Position numbers and translations under genes: made by a program | Notes under the pieces: model-generated | Database searches by the model: none | Seen by the model: the letters and a program-made list of their open reading frames with translations, nothing else | Told to the model about the DNA's origin: nothing | Part shown: positions 36,139 through 46,919 of the stretch, piece by piece | How positions within the stretch are numbered: position 1 is the first letter of the stretch | Layout of the letters: each line of letters opens with the position of its first letter | Assembly (NCBI GenBank): GCA_947495915.1 | Contig: CANMAW010000001.1 | Span: forward strand, 496,001 to 560,000 | Direction: 5' to 3' | From: Maribacter algarum (ex Lu et al. 2025) (nom. illeg.) | GTDB lineage: Bacteria; Bacteroidota; Bacteroidia; Flavobacteriales; Flavobacteriaceae | Length of the DNA: 64,000 nt

Positions 36139-37242
36139 CTATATCAGCTCACCATATAATTGCAACAGTTTCTTTTCTTCTGATTCCCAATTATAGGTGC
36201 TTAGTACCGCATTCCTTCCATTTTCACCCATTTCTTTAGCTTTATTTTTATCATTTAGTAATGTTTGAATTGCTTCAGAAATGGCCTTTGGATCTTTAGG
36301 ATTGATGCAAATTCCACAATCAACCTTTTCTATTATTGCCTTCCATAAATCAAAATTTGAGGCCACTAAAGGTATTCCCTGAGCCATATATTCAAAAAGC
36401 TTATTGGGTTGTGAATGTGTATGATTTCCAAAAGGTAAAAAAGTTACAATACCTACTTGTGATTCACGTAAAACTCGTTTTACCTCATCACGATTAATCT
36501 GGCCTAAAAAATTAGTTTTATCCCATCCTTTTCTACTTTCTAAGTTTTCTTTGAAAGATTGCGGCGAAAAGCTTCCCGCGAGATTCAATCTTATGTCATC
36601 AAGGTTTTCCATTGCGTCAATAACCTCTTCGAGACCTCTAATTTGGGTAATACTGCCAATATAACATACCTCATTTTTTTTGCTTTCCCAGTCGGTTGCT
36701 TCGGTATTCAATTCACTAAGTAAAGGGTAGTTATTTATATCTAAAGAAGACTTGTTTAGTTTTGAAAACCGCTGTTGAATATGCGGAGTCGCGGTAATAA
36801 TAAAACTAAATTTCTTAGCCGCATAATCTTCATACCACTCAATTAATATTGAAATAGGTTTACGAAGAAAATAATTAATGTAATGCTTACTCATTAATTG
36901 TCTTGGTAAATCTTCATGGGTATCATAAATAACTTTTTTACCCATCTTCATTAATTTAATACCCGAAGGCATTAGTTCTGCATCATGAAAATGATAGATA
37001 TCTGCATCTAATTCCAAGCCTTTTTTTAAGACCTCCTTAGTTGTTTTGAAAAATCTATTTAATCTTCTTTTTGATTTTCCGACATCATGAATTTCTATTC
37101 CTTTATAATTCTCATAGCCTTTGCCGTCTGCTACCACCAAGTGAACTTGATATCCATTTTTAAACAATGATGCACACTCTTTTAACAAGATTCGAGTATC
37201 ATACCGATGGTGAACAGAACTCAGATGACATACCTTTTTCAT
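36139..37242 (-). CDS. Glycosyltransferase family 4
   Basis: A 367-residue GT-B transferase: DIYHFHDAELMPSGIKL in the N-domain, CYIGSITQIRGLEEVIDAM at the start of the C-domain, VGIVTFLPFGNHTHSQPNKLFEYMAQGIPLVASNF as the nucleotide-sugar site (E-x7-E type), and a closing NGRNAVLSTYNWESEEKKLL. It retains the donor sugar's configuration. ATG 37242 is used; the codon before it is TTG. It lies between the second polytopic membrane protein and the plus-strand lipoprotein gene. Confidence 0.9.
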   Translation of the reverse strand: MKKVCHLSSVHHRYDTRILLKECASLFKNGYQVHLVVADGKGYENYKGIEIHDVGKSKRRLNRFFKTTKEVLKKGLELDADIYHFHDAELMPSGIKLMKMGKKVIYDTHEDLPRQLMSKHYINYFLRKPISILIEWYEDYAAKKFSFIITATPHIQQRFSKLNKSSLDINNYPLLSELNTEATDWESKKNEVCYIGSITQIRGLEEVIDAMENLDDIRLNLAGSFSPQSFKENLESRKGWDKTNFLGQINRDEVKRVLRESQVGIVTFLPFGNHTHSQPNKLFEYMAQGIPLVASNFDLWKAIIEKVDCGICINPKDPKAISEAIQTLLNDKNKAKEMGENGRNAVLSTYNWESEEKKLLQLYGELI

Positions 37243-37290
37243 CAATTATATTTACTTATTAAGAAATTACAAACTAAATACTTCTAGCCG

Positions 37291-38553
37291 TTATTGTGCT
37301 TGTTTGGACTTATCATTCAGCACAAAAATAGAAACTATAATCAATGCCAGACCTCCATGGGTTAATAAAACCGTAAAAACCGAGGAGCTTAAAAAAGAAA
37401 ATAGGGTTAGCACAAAAAGACCAAAATACTTCGCGGGAATTTTAAGGCTGTTTAATACCATAAAATAAATACCAATTATGACGGTGTTAATGACCACGCC
37501 CCAACCACCAAAATTCATATACCCTTCTGAAATAAGTCCGTTATTCGCTGACATATCGGGGCGGTTGAAATAGACCTCTCCTATTAAATTGGTTGCTCTT
37601 ATATCATAGGGGTATTCGACAAAGCCTTTCAATACCGATTGTGACCAATACAAGTAATTATCTTCAAAAAAATCAAGATAACAGATGTCTAATAAGGTGG
37701 GTATAAAATGGACTCTCCTGAAGGATAAAATCCAAGGGTAATCGTAGCCAAACAAGGCAAAAATTGTAAATAGAATTACCAAAACACTAGAATACTTTAC
37801 GATAAATTTTACCGATTGCGCAAAGCTAAAACGATAAAACACTAGAACAACGATCAAGCCTACATAAACAGTTTTATGAGCTCCGAATAAATAAAACAAA
37901 ATAAGGTACAAAACGCCCACCAGCACCCATATTTTCTTTTTGAGTTCAAGACTAAAAACAATAATGAGTGGAATTATTATTTTGGTAAAAATGGAATACG
38001 TATAACCGAAATAAGGGTTGGATAGTTTTCCCATAATTGATCGTGTTTGATACACATCAATCAGCGCTAAATTTTTCAAATTAATATGAGGGCCATATAC
38101 CAAAAGATAAGGTATTACTCCAATTGTGGTTATCGCCAATAACAGGTATAGCGATTGCGTTTTATTGATTACCGGTATATTGCTAAAATCTACACGTATT
38201 TTGGTCAACAAGAATACTGCATAGAAAAAGCCTTGGTGATACCCTAATAATTTTATCGGATACATGGCGGCAGAAGTAAAGGCAATCAACGATGGAATGG
38301 TGAGCAGTGCAAAAAAGATAGCGAGCACAATAAACACTAGTTTTGTCTTTTTTAAGGTATTTAGAAAAAACAAATTGATGCCAAATAACACCATGGCAAA
38401 TACAAAGCGTAGCACCGAAAAATCAAACTCACCGTCGGTTAACTCCGCAATATATTCCCAATAAAAGTAGTGTTTGATCTTGTAATGGTATAAACCCATA
38501 AGCAAGAAGAAATACAGGGTAAAATAATGCGATATGGTGAGTTTTAATTTCAT
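37291..38553 (-). CDS. Polytopic membrane protein, possible polysaccharide polymerase
   Basis: A 420-residue protein with about 12 membrane helices and one larger loop near residues 270-345 (PWILSFRRVHFIPTLL, YWSQSVLKGFVEYPYDIRATNLIGE). The topology and the loop with several Arg/Tyr residues fit Wzy-type polymerases, which have little sequence conservation. It overlaps the O-antigen ligase-like gene by 4 bases (ATGA). Two polymerase/ligase-type proteins side by side suggest that one polymerises repeat units and the other ligates or has another role. Confidence 0.6.
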   Translation of the reverse strand: MKLKLTISHYFTLYFFLLMGLYHYKIKHYFYWEYIAELTDGEFDFSVLRFVFAMVLFGINLFFLNTLKKTKLVFIVLAIFFALLTIPSLIAFTSAAMYPIKLLGYHQGFFYAVFLLTKIRVDFSNIPVINKTQSLYLLLAITTIGVIPYLLVYGPHINLKNLALIDVYQTRSIMGKLSNPYFGYTYSIFTKIIIPLIIVFSLELKKKIWVLVGVLYLILFYLFGAHKTVYVGLIVVLVFYRFSFAQSVKFIVKYSSVLVILFTIFALFGYDYPWILSFRRVHFIPTLLDICYLDFFEDNYLYWSQSVLKGFVEYPYDIRATNLIGEVYFNRPDMSANNGLISEGYMNFGGWGVVINTVIIGIYFMVLNSLKIPAKYFGLFVLTLFSFLSSSVFTVLLTHGGLALIIVSIFVLNDKSKQAQ

Positions 38554-39791
38554 GCCTTCGCCTTATCTTCTTGTGGAATAGTAAAAATCAAACATACAAT
38601 AAATGAAAAAATAGTAATGCCAGAAAAGCGATGAAACATACTTTCAAACATCGAATTGATGAGCAGTAAAACAACCAAACTTAGGTATAAGTTGCGATTT
38701 TCTTTGACTACAGACGCCGCTTTGAAAGCAAGCACAAAAATAGCACAAAGCAACAATAGGCCGAACATACCATTCTCTAACCATGTTTGCAACCACAAAT
38801 TATGGGCGTTATATTGCTCTTGTAATGGAAATTTATAGGCTTTCTGTTGATAAACAGCATTCAATTGTTCTTGTGTTTCCCCTGGGCCATATCCCACTAT
38901 TGGTTTGTTTTGTATTAAAGTAACAGCAGCATCCCAACTTAAAATTCGTGTGGCAAAACCGAAACGTGCATCTTTGTTAATTGCTAAGGCCCCTTCTGTA
39001 ATCTTATTTAAACTTTCATGCGATCTGGGGTTCATCCATATAAAAAAAGCAAAGACCAGCCCCATACCTACAACACCAAAAACCTTTTTATTCAACGCGA
39101 CCTTGGCAAAGAGCACATACAGCACAAATAGCACTGCTAAGGCAATGAAATTCGCTTTGTTTGAAATCAAAAATATGGTCATCACAAAAAGCAGAAGCAA
39201 CAAAATTCTCATTTTCGTTTGGAACATTTTAGGTTGAAAAAGCAGTATGGCGACCCCTATACATAAATACAACGAAAAATATACCGTTTGGTGTAAAATA
39301 GAAAAATAACGGCCAAAGAAGTAGTTGCCTCCATAAAGTATCGATTCAAAAAAACCACGATCAGGCAATACATTTGCCTGAAATATCAGGCTACCATTAA
39401 CCATATTCAAAGAGCGATAAAGAGCAGCTATTACACAAATCGCAATTGCTACTATTAAACCAAATACCAACATTTTAAACATACGTTGGCGTTCTTGTTT
39501 AGTATAGGCATGGATAAAAAAAAGTGCCGGAAAAATTAAAAAAGAAAGTTTTGTTTCTATAAACCGAACATAGGGTACTTCGGATATGAAAAAATTTAAA
39601 AAATACGTGCTGTAAAGTATAGGAAGTAAAAGCAGTACTCCTTTTTTAGTATGCTGTAACTTCTTAAGGTTTAAAAGAGACAGTAAAAGCCAAAAACCCA
39701 GTGCAATGGTCGCCCACTTTTGGGGCAACGGAACTAAGAAGCAATAGAGTAACGCTCCATACAAATACCCATGTTGCTTTAACTGTTTCAC
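38550..39791 (-). CDS. O-antigen ligase/polymerase family membrane protein
   Basis: A 413-residue inner-membrane protein with about 11-12 helices. The Wzy_C/WaaL signature is clear in the large periplasmic loop: RILSWDAAVTLIQNKPIVGYGPGETQEQL followed by YNAHNLWLQTWLENGMFGLL, where the H in NAHN is essential in ligases. It either polymerises repeat units or ligates finished chains to lipid A-core. The start is a GTG at 39791; no ATG is available nearby. Confidence 0.82.
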   Translation of the reverse strand: MKQLKQHGYLYGALLYCFLVPLPQKWATIALGFWLLLSLLNLKKLQHTKKGVLLLLPILYSTYFLNFFISEVPYVRFIETKLSFLIFPALFFIHAYTKQERQRMFKMLVFGLIVAIAICVIAALYRSLNMVNGSLIFQANVLPDRGFFESILYGGNYFFGRYFSILHQTVYFSLYLCIGVAILLFQPKMFQTKMRILLLLLFVMTIFLISNKANFIALAVLFVLYVLFAKVALNKKVFGVVGMGLVFAFFIWMNPRSHESLNKITEGALAINKDARFGFATRILSWDAAVTLIQNKPIVGYGPGETQEQLNAVYQQKAYKFPLQEQYNAHNLWLQTWLENGMFGLLLLCAIFVLAFKAASVVKENRNLYLSLVVLLLINSMFESMFHRFSGITIFSFIVCLIFTIPQEDKAKA

Positions 39792-39805
39792 CTAGAAATA
39801 ACCGT

Positions 39806-41017
39806 TTAAATAATACCTTCAGATTTTGAAAACGTCTTGATCGTTTTAAATTGGAGTGCGAAGTAAATGCCGTAAAGAACTGTTTCATGAAGTACATAAA
39901 TCATCAACAGGTCAATGACAGACACTTTTGCAATCGCAGCCGCATAGCCTAAGGTTACAAAGGTGCTAATAAAATATAAGACCTGCCATTTTGATGCGAT
40001 ACGTAGTTTATTCGCAGCATTGAATATCGATGACAGCGGGCTCACTACTAGTTTCACAACAAAACTAAAGGCGAGAATAGCGGCAAACTCACCCGAACGC
40101 ACCCATTTATCACCAAAAACAAACCCAAACAAAGTTTCCCCAAAAAAGAAAAGTAAGAGACCAATGGGAATACCCATTAACAATAGGGCCAAGGCTGATT
40201 TTTTAAAAAATTGAAGGGCTTCGGTATTTCGCTCTGTATTGATTAAAGAAGCTATTTTCTGATAAAAGACATCTTTATAAGAAGTACCTATAAGCGCTAA
40301 GGGAGCACTCAAGACCATAAATGTGAGTCCGAAATAACCAAGGTCATCTGTGGTGTAATACCTCGTTAAAATCAATACTAAAGCCTGTAATGAAATGGTG
40401 TTAAGAAAAGCAGGCCAGATGCCATACTTCGGATAATCGATATAGGTTTTTGCAACCCCTTTTAACTCTTGCAATGGCAAGCGTTTAAATTGTTGTGGCG
40501 CCTTAGAAAAGAGAAATAAGCTTGATGCCAAAATACCTGCAATTTTACCTATGACTAGTCCGAATGCTAATACCTTGGTAAAACCCAAACCTATGGCAGT
40601 GACAATATAAGCTACCGATTGCAGCACTTTCGCTATGGCATTAGTAGTAAACGTTTTGTCACGTATAGAAGCGTTGATAAAGGCATTCCATATTCCAAAA
40701 CACAAAACAAAAGGTGCAACATACATCAGAACCGGTTGTAAATTACTCGGAAAAAAACCTTGAAATAAGGGTAATATTGCGGCTATTGCAACAGTATATG
40801 CAAGGGTGATATATACACTAAGGGTAAATATTCTTTCGGCATCTTTGTTTTCTTTGGGTAACACCATCGCCAGATGATATTTACCTCCAACAGCAACGGC
40901 AAAAATAGTTGCTACTGCAAAAAAGGAAGTGTAAAGCGCAAAGTCTTCTTCAGAAAATACTCGCGTTAAAATTGGTGTCGCTAAAAACGGTAAGGCCTGC
41001 GCCAAACCTGTTCCCAC
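39806..41017 (-). CDS. Polysaccharide flippase (Wzx-like), with no canonical start for the full N-terminus
   Basis: A MATE-like oligosaccharide flippase of 403 residues from GTG 41017 with about 12 membrane helices; the first helix region GTGLAQALPFLATPILTRVF is typical. It should flip lipid-linked repeat units across the inner membrane. The homologous-looking sequence continues upstream in frame for 28 codons (to 41101, ending FSNSEFSRNVSSQIV before GTGLAQ) up to a TAA, but contains no ATG, GTG or TTG. So either translation starts at GTG 41017 with a shortened N-terminus, or a non-canonical start is used, or the region is damaged. Confidence 0.82.
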   Translation of the reverse strand: MGTGLAQALPFLATPILTRVFSEEDFALYTSFFAVATIFAVAVGGKYHLAMVLPKENKDAERIFTLSVYITLAYTVAIAAILPLFQGFFPSNLQPVLMYVAPFVLCFGIWNAFINASIRDKTFTTNAIAKVLQSVAYIVTAIGLGFTKVLAFGLVIGKIAGILASSLFLFSKAPQQFKRLPLQELKGVAKTYIDYPKYGIWPAFLNTISLQALVLILTRYYTTDDLGYFGLTFMVLSAPLALIGTSYKDVFYQKIASLINTERNTEALQFFKKSALALLLMGIPIGLLLFFFGETLFGFVFGDKWVRSGEFAAILAFSFVVKLVVSPLSSIFNAANKLRIASKWQVLYFISTFVTLGYAAAIAKVSVIDLLMIYVLHETVLYGIYFALQFKTIKTFSKSEGII

Positions 41018-41120
41018 AATTTGGGAAGATACATTTCTCGAAAATTCAGAATTTGAGAAACTCGACCAGATTTTTGAAAAAAAATTGATATAAAATCTTC
41101 TTTAGTTATGTTGCCTAACG

Positions 41121-42669
<1,549 letters not shown>

Positions 42670-42687
42670 AGGTTTTAAGAACTTAAA

Positions 42688-43461
42688 TTATTGTAAAACA
42701 CTGTTTTTAGGTCTGGCAGCTAAAGTACGATAATTCTGAGCTTTTTCAAGGCGCACTTTATCTTGCAATTCATTTTCAAACAAGATCTTTTTTGCAAATC
42801 CGTACCAGGTCATGGCTTCCCCATCGGTAAAATGGTGAATACCGTAGGCTTCGCTTTTGGTTTGTATCAAATTCATCATGTAGGCCGCCAAATTATTAGC
42901 ATTGGTAGGGCAACCTGTTTGATCGGTGGTAATGGTTAAAACTTCTTCGGTTTCCGCTTTTTGCACAATGGTCTTATAAAAGTTTTTACCAAACTCAGAA
43001 TACAACCATGAGGTTCGAACAATAAAATACTTGTTTAAAGTTTTTTGAATGAACTGTTCTCCTACCAATTTTGATTTGCCATAAACATTAATAGGATTAG
43101 TCGCATCTGAAGTGCTGTAGGGATCATTTTTAGTGCCATCAAACACGTAATCTGTTGAAACGTGTATCAGAATGCAATTTTGTTCTGAACAAGCCTTAGA
43201 AAGCTTTTCTACAGCATCTGCATTAATTGCAAAGGCCAATTCTGGTGTTTGTTCTGCTTGTTCGACATTAGTGTATGCAGCGCAATTGATACAATAATCA
43301 AAATGCTTTGTGGCCATTACTTTCTGAATGTGATCATCATCGGTAATATCGAACTGCTTTGAATTATAGAAATCAAAAGCGATTTCAGGGTATTGGTTTT
43401 CTATTTTGCGAAGGCATTGCCCCAATTGTCCATCAGCCCCAGTTACCAATATTTGTATCAT
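42688..43461 (-). CDS. rmlD: dTDP-4-dehydrorhamnose reductase, shortened C-terminus
   Basis: An SDR enzyme for the last step to dTDP-L-rhamnose. Motifs: ILVTGADGQLGQCLRKI, the YVFDGTKNDPYSTSDATNPINVYGKSKLVGE segment with the catalytic Tyr-X3-Lys (YGKSK), and the end LAARPKNSVLQ. Family members usually continue for about 25-30 residues after the RPxNSVL motif (to about 285); here a TAA follows immediately. The substrate pocket is intact, so activity may remain. The start overlaps rmlC by 4 bases (ATGA). Confidence 0.88.
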   Translation of the reverse strand: MIQILVTGADGQLGQCLRKIENQYPEIAFDFYNSKQFDITDDDHIQKVMATKHFDYCINCAAYTNVEQAEQTPELAFAINADAVEKLSKACSEQNCILIHVSTDYVFDGTKNDPYSTSDATNPINVYGKSKLVGEQFIQKTLNKYFIVRTSWLYSEFGKNFYKTIVQKAETEEVLTITTDQTGCPTNANNLAAYMMNLIQTKSEAYGIHHFTDGEAMTWYGFAKKILFENELQDKVRLEKAQNYRTLAARPKNSVLQ

Positions 43462-44003
43462 GAATACACCGATTTAAATGTAGGTAAGGCACGGTCTTTC
43501 GGGGAAAGCAATAGCGATTTTTCAGGAAGTTGCCAGTCAATATTTAGGGTTTCATCCTTATATAAAATACCCGCTTCTGATGGTTGATGGTAATAGTTAT
43601 CGCATTTGTACGCAAATGTCGCTTCTTCAGATAGGGTTAGAAATCCGTGAGCCATACCTTTTGGTATAAAAATGGATTTAAAATTTTCACCAGAGAGAAC
43701 GAGTGTAAAGTGTTGCCCAAATGTTTCGCTATCTTTTCGTAAATCAACCACTACATCAAGTACTTTACCATTTATAACCCGAACCCATTTTGATTGAGCA
43801 TAGACTCCTGTTTGCAAATGCAGGCCTCGTAAAACGCCTTTTTTTGAAACGGATTGATTGTCTTGCACAAAATCAATGGATTGCCCTATGGCTTCCTCAA
43901 ACTTCGTTTTGTTGTAGGATTCTAAGAAAAACCCACGATCATCTTTAAAAACTTGAGGTTCTAAAATAAAACAGCCCTGAAATGGAGTAGCAGTAACTTT
44001 CAC
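43458..44003 (-). CDS. rmlC: dTDP-4-dehydrorhamnose 3,5-epimerase
   Basis: A 181-residue cupin epimerase. RGFFLESYNKTKFEE, FVQDNQSVSKKGVLRGLHLQ (catalytic His in the LRGLHLQ motif) and GMAHGFLTLSEEATFAYKCDNYY (second His and the Tyr) are all present at normal spacing. It converts dTDP-4-dehydro-6-deoxyglucose to the L-lyxo form. It sits between rmlA and rmlD in the rmlBACD order and is translationally coupled to rmlD. Confidence 0.96.
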   Translation of the reverse strand: MKVTATPFQGCFILEPQVFKDDRGFFLESYNKTKFEEAIGQSIDFVQDNQSVSKKGVLRGLHLQTGVYAQSKWVRVINGKVLDVVVDLRKDSETFGQHFTLVLSGENFKSIFIPKGMAHGFLTLSEEATFAYKCDNYYHQPSEAGILYKDETLNIDWQLPEKSLLLSPKDRALPTFKSVYS

Positions 44004-44012
44004 AATTTTCTT

Positions 44013-44870
44013 TTATTTGAGCTCTTTTAGGTAAGTACCATAACCACTTTTAAGTAAAGGTTCTGCCAGTTGTAGCAATTGTGCTTTACTGATGTACCCC
44101 ATTTCATAAGCGACCTCTTCAATAGCGCCCACTTTAAGTCCTTGACGCTCTTGAATGACTTCAACCAGCTGTGAAGCTTGCATTAAGGAGCTAAAAGTAC
44201 CCGTATCAAGCCAAGCCGTGCCACGATCAAGAATACTTACTTGCAGTGCTCCTTGCTCTAAATACGCCCGATTGACATCTGTTATTTCGAGTTCACCTCG
44301 AGGACTCGGTTGAATATTCTTTGCTATTTCAACCACTTTATTGTCATAAAAATAAATGCCTGGAACCGCATAATTTGATTTCGGCTTCAAGGGTTTTTCT
44401 TCTATAGATATTGCAATACCATTGTTGTCAAATTCAACCACTCCGTATCTTTCGGGATCATTAACGTGGTACCCATAGATAATGCCACCTTCAGGATTGT
44501 TATTCTGTTGCAACAATTTTGCTAATCCTGATCCGTAGAAAATATTATCTCCGAGAATAAGTGCGACTTTGTCGTTACCGATAAACTTTTCTCCAATGAT
44601 AAAAGCTTCCGCCAATCCGTTCGGATTTTCTTGAACCGCATATCGAAAATCACAGCCCAATTGTGATCCATCACCTAATAACTTTTCAAACAACGGGGCA
44701 TCTTGTGGTGTGGTAATGATCAGAATGCTTTGAATACCTGCAGACATCAACGTTGCCAAAGGATAATAGATCATTGGCTTGTCATAAATCGGCATCAATT
44801 GCTTACTCACTGCCAAAGTAATGGGGTGTAATCGTGTACCTGAACCGCCTGCTAGTATGATTCCTTTCAT
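44013..44870 (-). CDS. rmlA: Glucose-1-phosphate thymidylyltransferase
   Basis: A 285-residue nucleotidyltransferase: [18 protein letters not shown] with the NTP loop, [23 protein letters not shown] with the catalytic aspartate and [14 protein letters not shown]. The length and motifs are those of RmlA, which makes dTDP-glucose from dTTP and glucose-1-phosphate and is feedback inhibited by dTDP-rhamnose. Normal in every visible respect. Confidence 0.97.
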   Translation of the reverse strand: MKGIILAGGSGTRLHPITLAVSKQLMPIYDKPMIYYPLATLMSAGIQSILIITTPQDAPLFEKLLGDGSQLGCDFRYAVQENPNGLAEAFIIGEKFIGNDKVALILGDNIFYGSGLAKLLQQNNNPEGGIIYGYHVNDPERYGVVEFDNNGIAISIEEKPLKPKSNYAVPGIYFYDNKVVEIAKNIQPSPRGELEITDVNRAYLEQGALQVSILDRGTAWLDTGTFSSLMQASQLVEVIQERQGLKVGAIEEVAYEMGYISKAQLLQLAEPLLKSGYGTYLKELK

Positions 44871-44871
44871 T

Positions 44872-45906
44872 TTATACTTTTTGGTATTTATTTAAGTACC
44901 ACTGCACCGTTTTTTCTATGCCTGAATCAAAATTTTCGTCGGCCTTCCAACCTAATTCACTTTCAATTTTCGTTGCATCAATAGCGTACCGATAGTCATG
45001 ACCCAACCGATCTTTTACAAAACTGATTTGCTCTGCGTAACTGCCGGTTGCTTTGGGTTGTAAATCATCTAAAAGGTCACAAATCTTTTGAGCGATATAT
45101 AGATTGTTATGCTCATTAGAACCCCCAATGGCGTAGGTTTCTCCAACCACTCCTTTTTCATAAACTAAGGCAATTCCCTTGCAATGATCAAGTACATATA
45201 GCCAATCGCGAATATTGGTGCCGTCACCATAAATAGGAATCGGTTCTTCGGATAAGGCTTTTCTTAGTATGGTAGGAATTAGTTTTTCATTATGCTGTTT
45301 GGGTCCGTAATTATTTGAACAATTGCTTGTCACTACTTTCAACCCATAGGTGTGAAAATAACTGCGCACCAAAAAATCGGATGCCGCTTTTGAAGCACTA
45401 TACGGACTATTAGGCGCATAAGCCGATGTTTCAGAGAATAAGCCTTCTTTACCCAAACTACCATAAACCTCATCGGTAGACACATGATGGAATCGGGCCT
45501 TTTCAAACTCAGGCATCACCTCATTTGGTGCTTTCATCCACTTTCTTTTGGCCGCTTCTAATAACACAAAAGTGCCTTCAATATTGGTTTTGATAAAACT
45601 ATCAGGACTATGTATAGAATTGTCAACATGTGATTCTGCCGCAAAATGAATGACAGAACCGATATTGTACTTTTCAAAAATATCAGCGACAAGTTCAACA
45701 TCACAAATATCACCTTCAACAAAAGTATAGCGATCACTATTTTCTACTTCACTGAGGTTTTGAAGATTACCGGCATAGGTGAGTTTGTCAAGATTTACAA
45801 CTTGAACCGCTGGGTTTTTTTGCAAAAAATAAGGGATGAAGTTGCTGCCAATAAAACCAGCACCCCCAGTAATTAAAACACTTTGCTCAGAATTCTGCAC
45901 ACCCAT
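44872..45906 (-). CDS. rmlB: dTDP-glucose 4,6-dehydratase
   Basis: A 344-residue extended [19 protein letters not shown] for [15 protein letters not shown] with the catalytic Thr-Asp-Glu, [12 protein letters not shown] (Tyr-X3-Lys) and [16 protein letters not shown]. It dehydrates dTDP-glucose to the 4-keto-6-deoxy sugar. It begins 2 bases after the stop of the Wzz-like gene and opens the compact rmlBACD set. Confidence 0.96.
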   Translation of the reverse strand: MGVQNSEQSVLITGGAGFIGSNFIPYFLQKNPAVQVVNLDKLTYAGNLQNLSEVENSDRYTFVEGDICDVELVADIFEKYNIGSVIHFAAESHVDNSIHSPDSFIKTNIEGTFVLLEAAKRKWMKAPNEVMPEFEKARFHHVSTDEVYGSLGKEGLFSETSAYAPNSPYSASKAASDFLVRSYFHTYGLKVVTSNCSNNYGPKQHNEKLIPTILRKALSEEPIPIYGDGTNIRDWLYVLDHCKGIALVYEKGVVGETYAIGGSNEHNNLYIAQKICDLLDDLQPKATGSYAEQISFVKDRLGHDYRYAIDATKIESELGWKADENFDSGIEKTVQWYLNKYQKV

Positions 45907-45908
45907 TG

Positions 45909-46916
45909 TTACTCGATTTCTTTTGCTTTACGATTTAAGTATTTTAAAAAGGATATCATTAGAAAACCGATCACCAAAAGTGTAGGAATTAAAAAGTACG
46001 TTTGATTAAAAAATGATTTTTTAACCTGCTGCGTCTTCCCAAAGTTTAGAATGCTTAGCACTCCATTTTGTTGGGTTATTTCTAACTTTTTGACTTTAAC
46101 CTCTTTTAAAAGATCGTTTTTCATATTCAATAATGAAGGAACATTTAAAGTATTTTCCTTTTCCATGTACACCACCTCAGAACCCGACTTTTGTTTTTCG
46201 CTTAGCAAGGATTTAGAATAGTTTGCAACTAACTCATCTACCTGTTTTACCAATTGCAAGTTCTCTTCTATTCTAGCTTGTGCATTCTCATTGTAGACGG
46301 CCTTCAAATCATTAAAATACTCATTAGTATTAATGTAAGTCATCAACTTCTCAACAATAGCAGGCCCTGTTTGAAGATCTTTATAGGTAAAGGTAATTTT
46401 ATAATCAATCACACTTTTTTCAGATAGTTCTGAGCGTAAAATGTCGATCACAAAACTTTCGTCTTTGAAGTTCTCTAAAACCTCTAAATACTTCATTTCA
46501 TTGAGTTCAGAATCATCTGTTTTAACCTCATCTGTTTCAATGGCTTCCACAGCGATGGTAAACCCTTTGAGGTCTTCAATAGCTATATTCATGGCATCGA
46601 AATAGCCTTCATTTTTGGCTTTTATATTCGCAGCAACCTCATCTACGACATCAAACAAATAGTTTTTGCTTTCAAAATTTGGCCTGACAATTACATCAGT
46701 TTTTAGCTTTTTAGAAATAATTTGTGTTAAACCAAAACTTATGGCAACCCCTAAAATTACGAGTCCGATCAACTTAATACTGTTGCGGCGTAAGTATATA
46801 AATACTCTAAGAAAAAAATTGCCTATACTTTTAAAACCACTTTTAATAAGTTTCAATAGTTGGCCCAAATCTATCTCATCAGATGCTTGGTTGTTGGGTT
46901 CGAACTGGTCTGCCAT
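45909..46916 (-). CDS. Wzz-like chain-length determinant protein
   Basis: A 335-residue protein with two membrane helices (about residues 48-68 and 305-325) flanking a periplasmic, partly coiled-coil region of roughly 230 residues, as in PCP/Wzz regulators of O-antigen or capsule length. No tyrosine-kinase domain follows, so it is a kinase-less form. The N-terminal cytoplasmic part contains a conserved-looking LLKLIKSGFKSIGNFFLRV. It lies directly upstream of rmlB with a 2-base gap and 3 bases after the DUF6909-like gene. Confidence 0.8.
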   Translation of the reverse strand: MADQFEPNNQASDEIDLGQLLKLIKSGFKSIGNFFLRVFIYLRRNSIKLIGLVILGVAISFGLTQIISKKLKTDVIVRPNFESKNYLFDVVDEVAANIKAKNEGYFDAMNIAIEDLKGFTIAVEAIETDEVKTDDSELNEMKYLEVLENFKDESFVIDILRSELSEKSVIDYKITFTYKDLQTGPAIVEKLMTYINTNEYFNDLKAVYNENAQARIEENLQLVKQVDELVANYSKSLLSEKQKSGSEVVYMEKENTLNVPSLLNMKNDLLKEVKVKKLEITQQNGVLSILNFGKTQQVKKSFFNQTYFLIPTLLVIGFLMISFLKYLNRKAKEIE

Positions 46917-46919
46917 TGG

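Noticed and set aside
36135-36151. TGAGCT/AGCTCA hairpin as a terminator between the plus-strand lipoprotein and the GT4 gene
   Set aside because: Six-bp stem without a T-tract on either strand, overlapping a stop codon.
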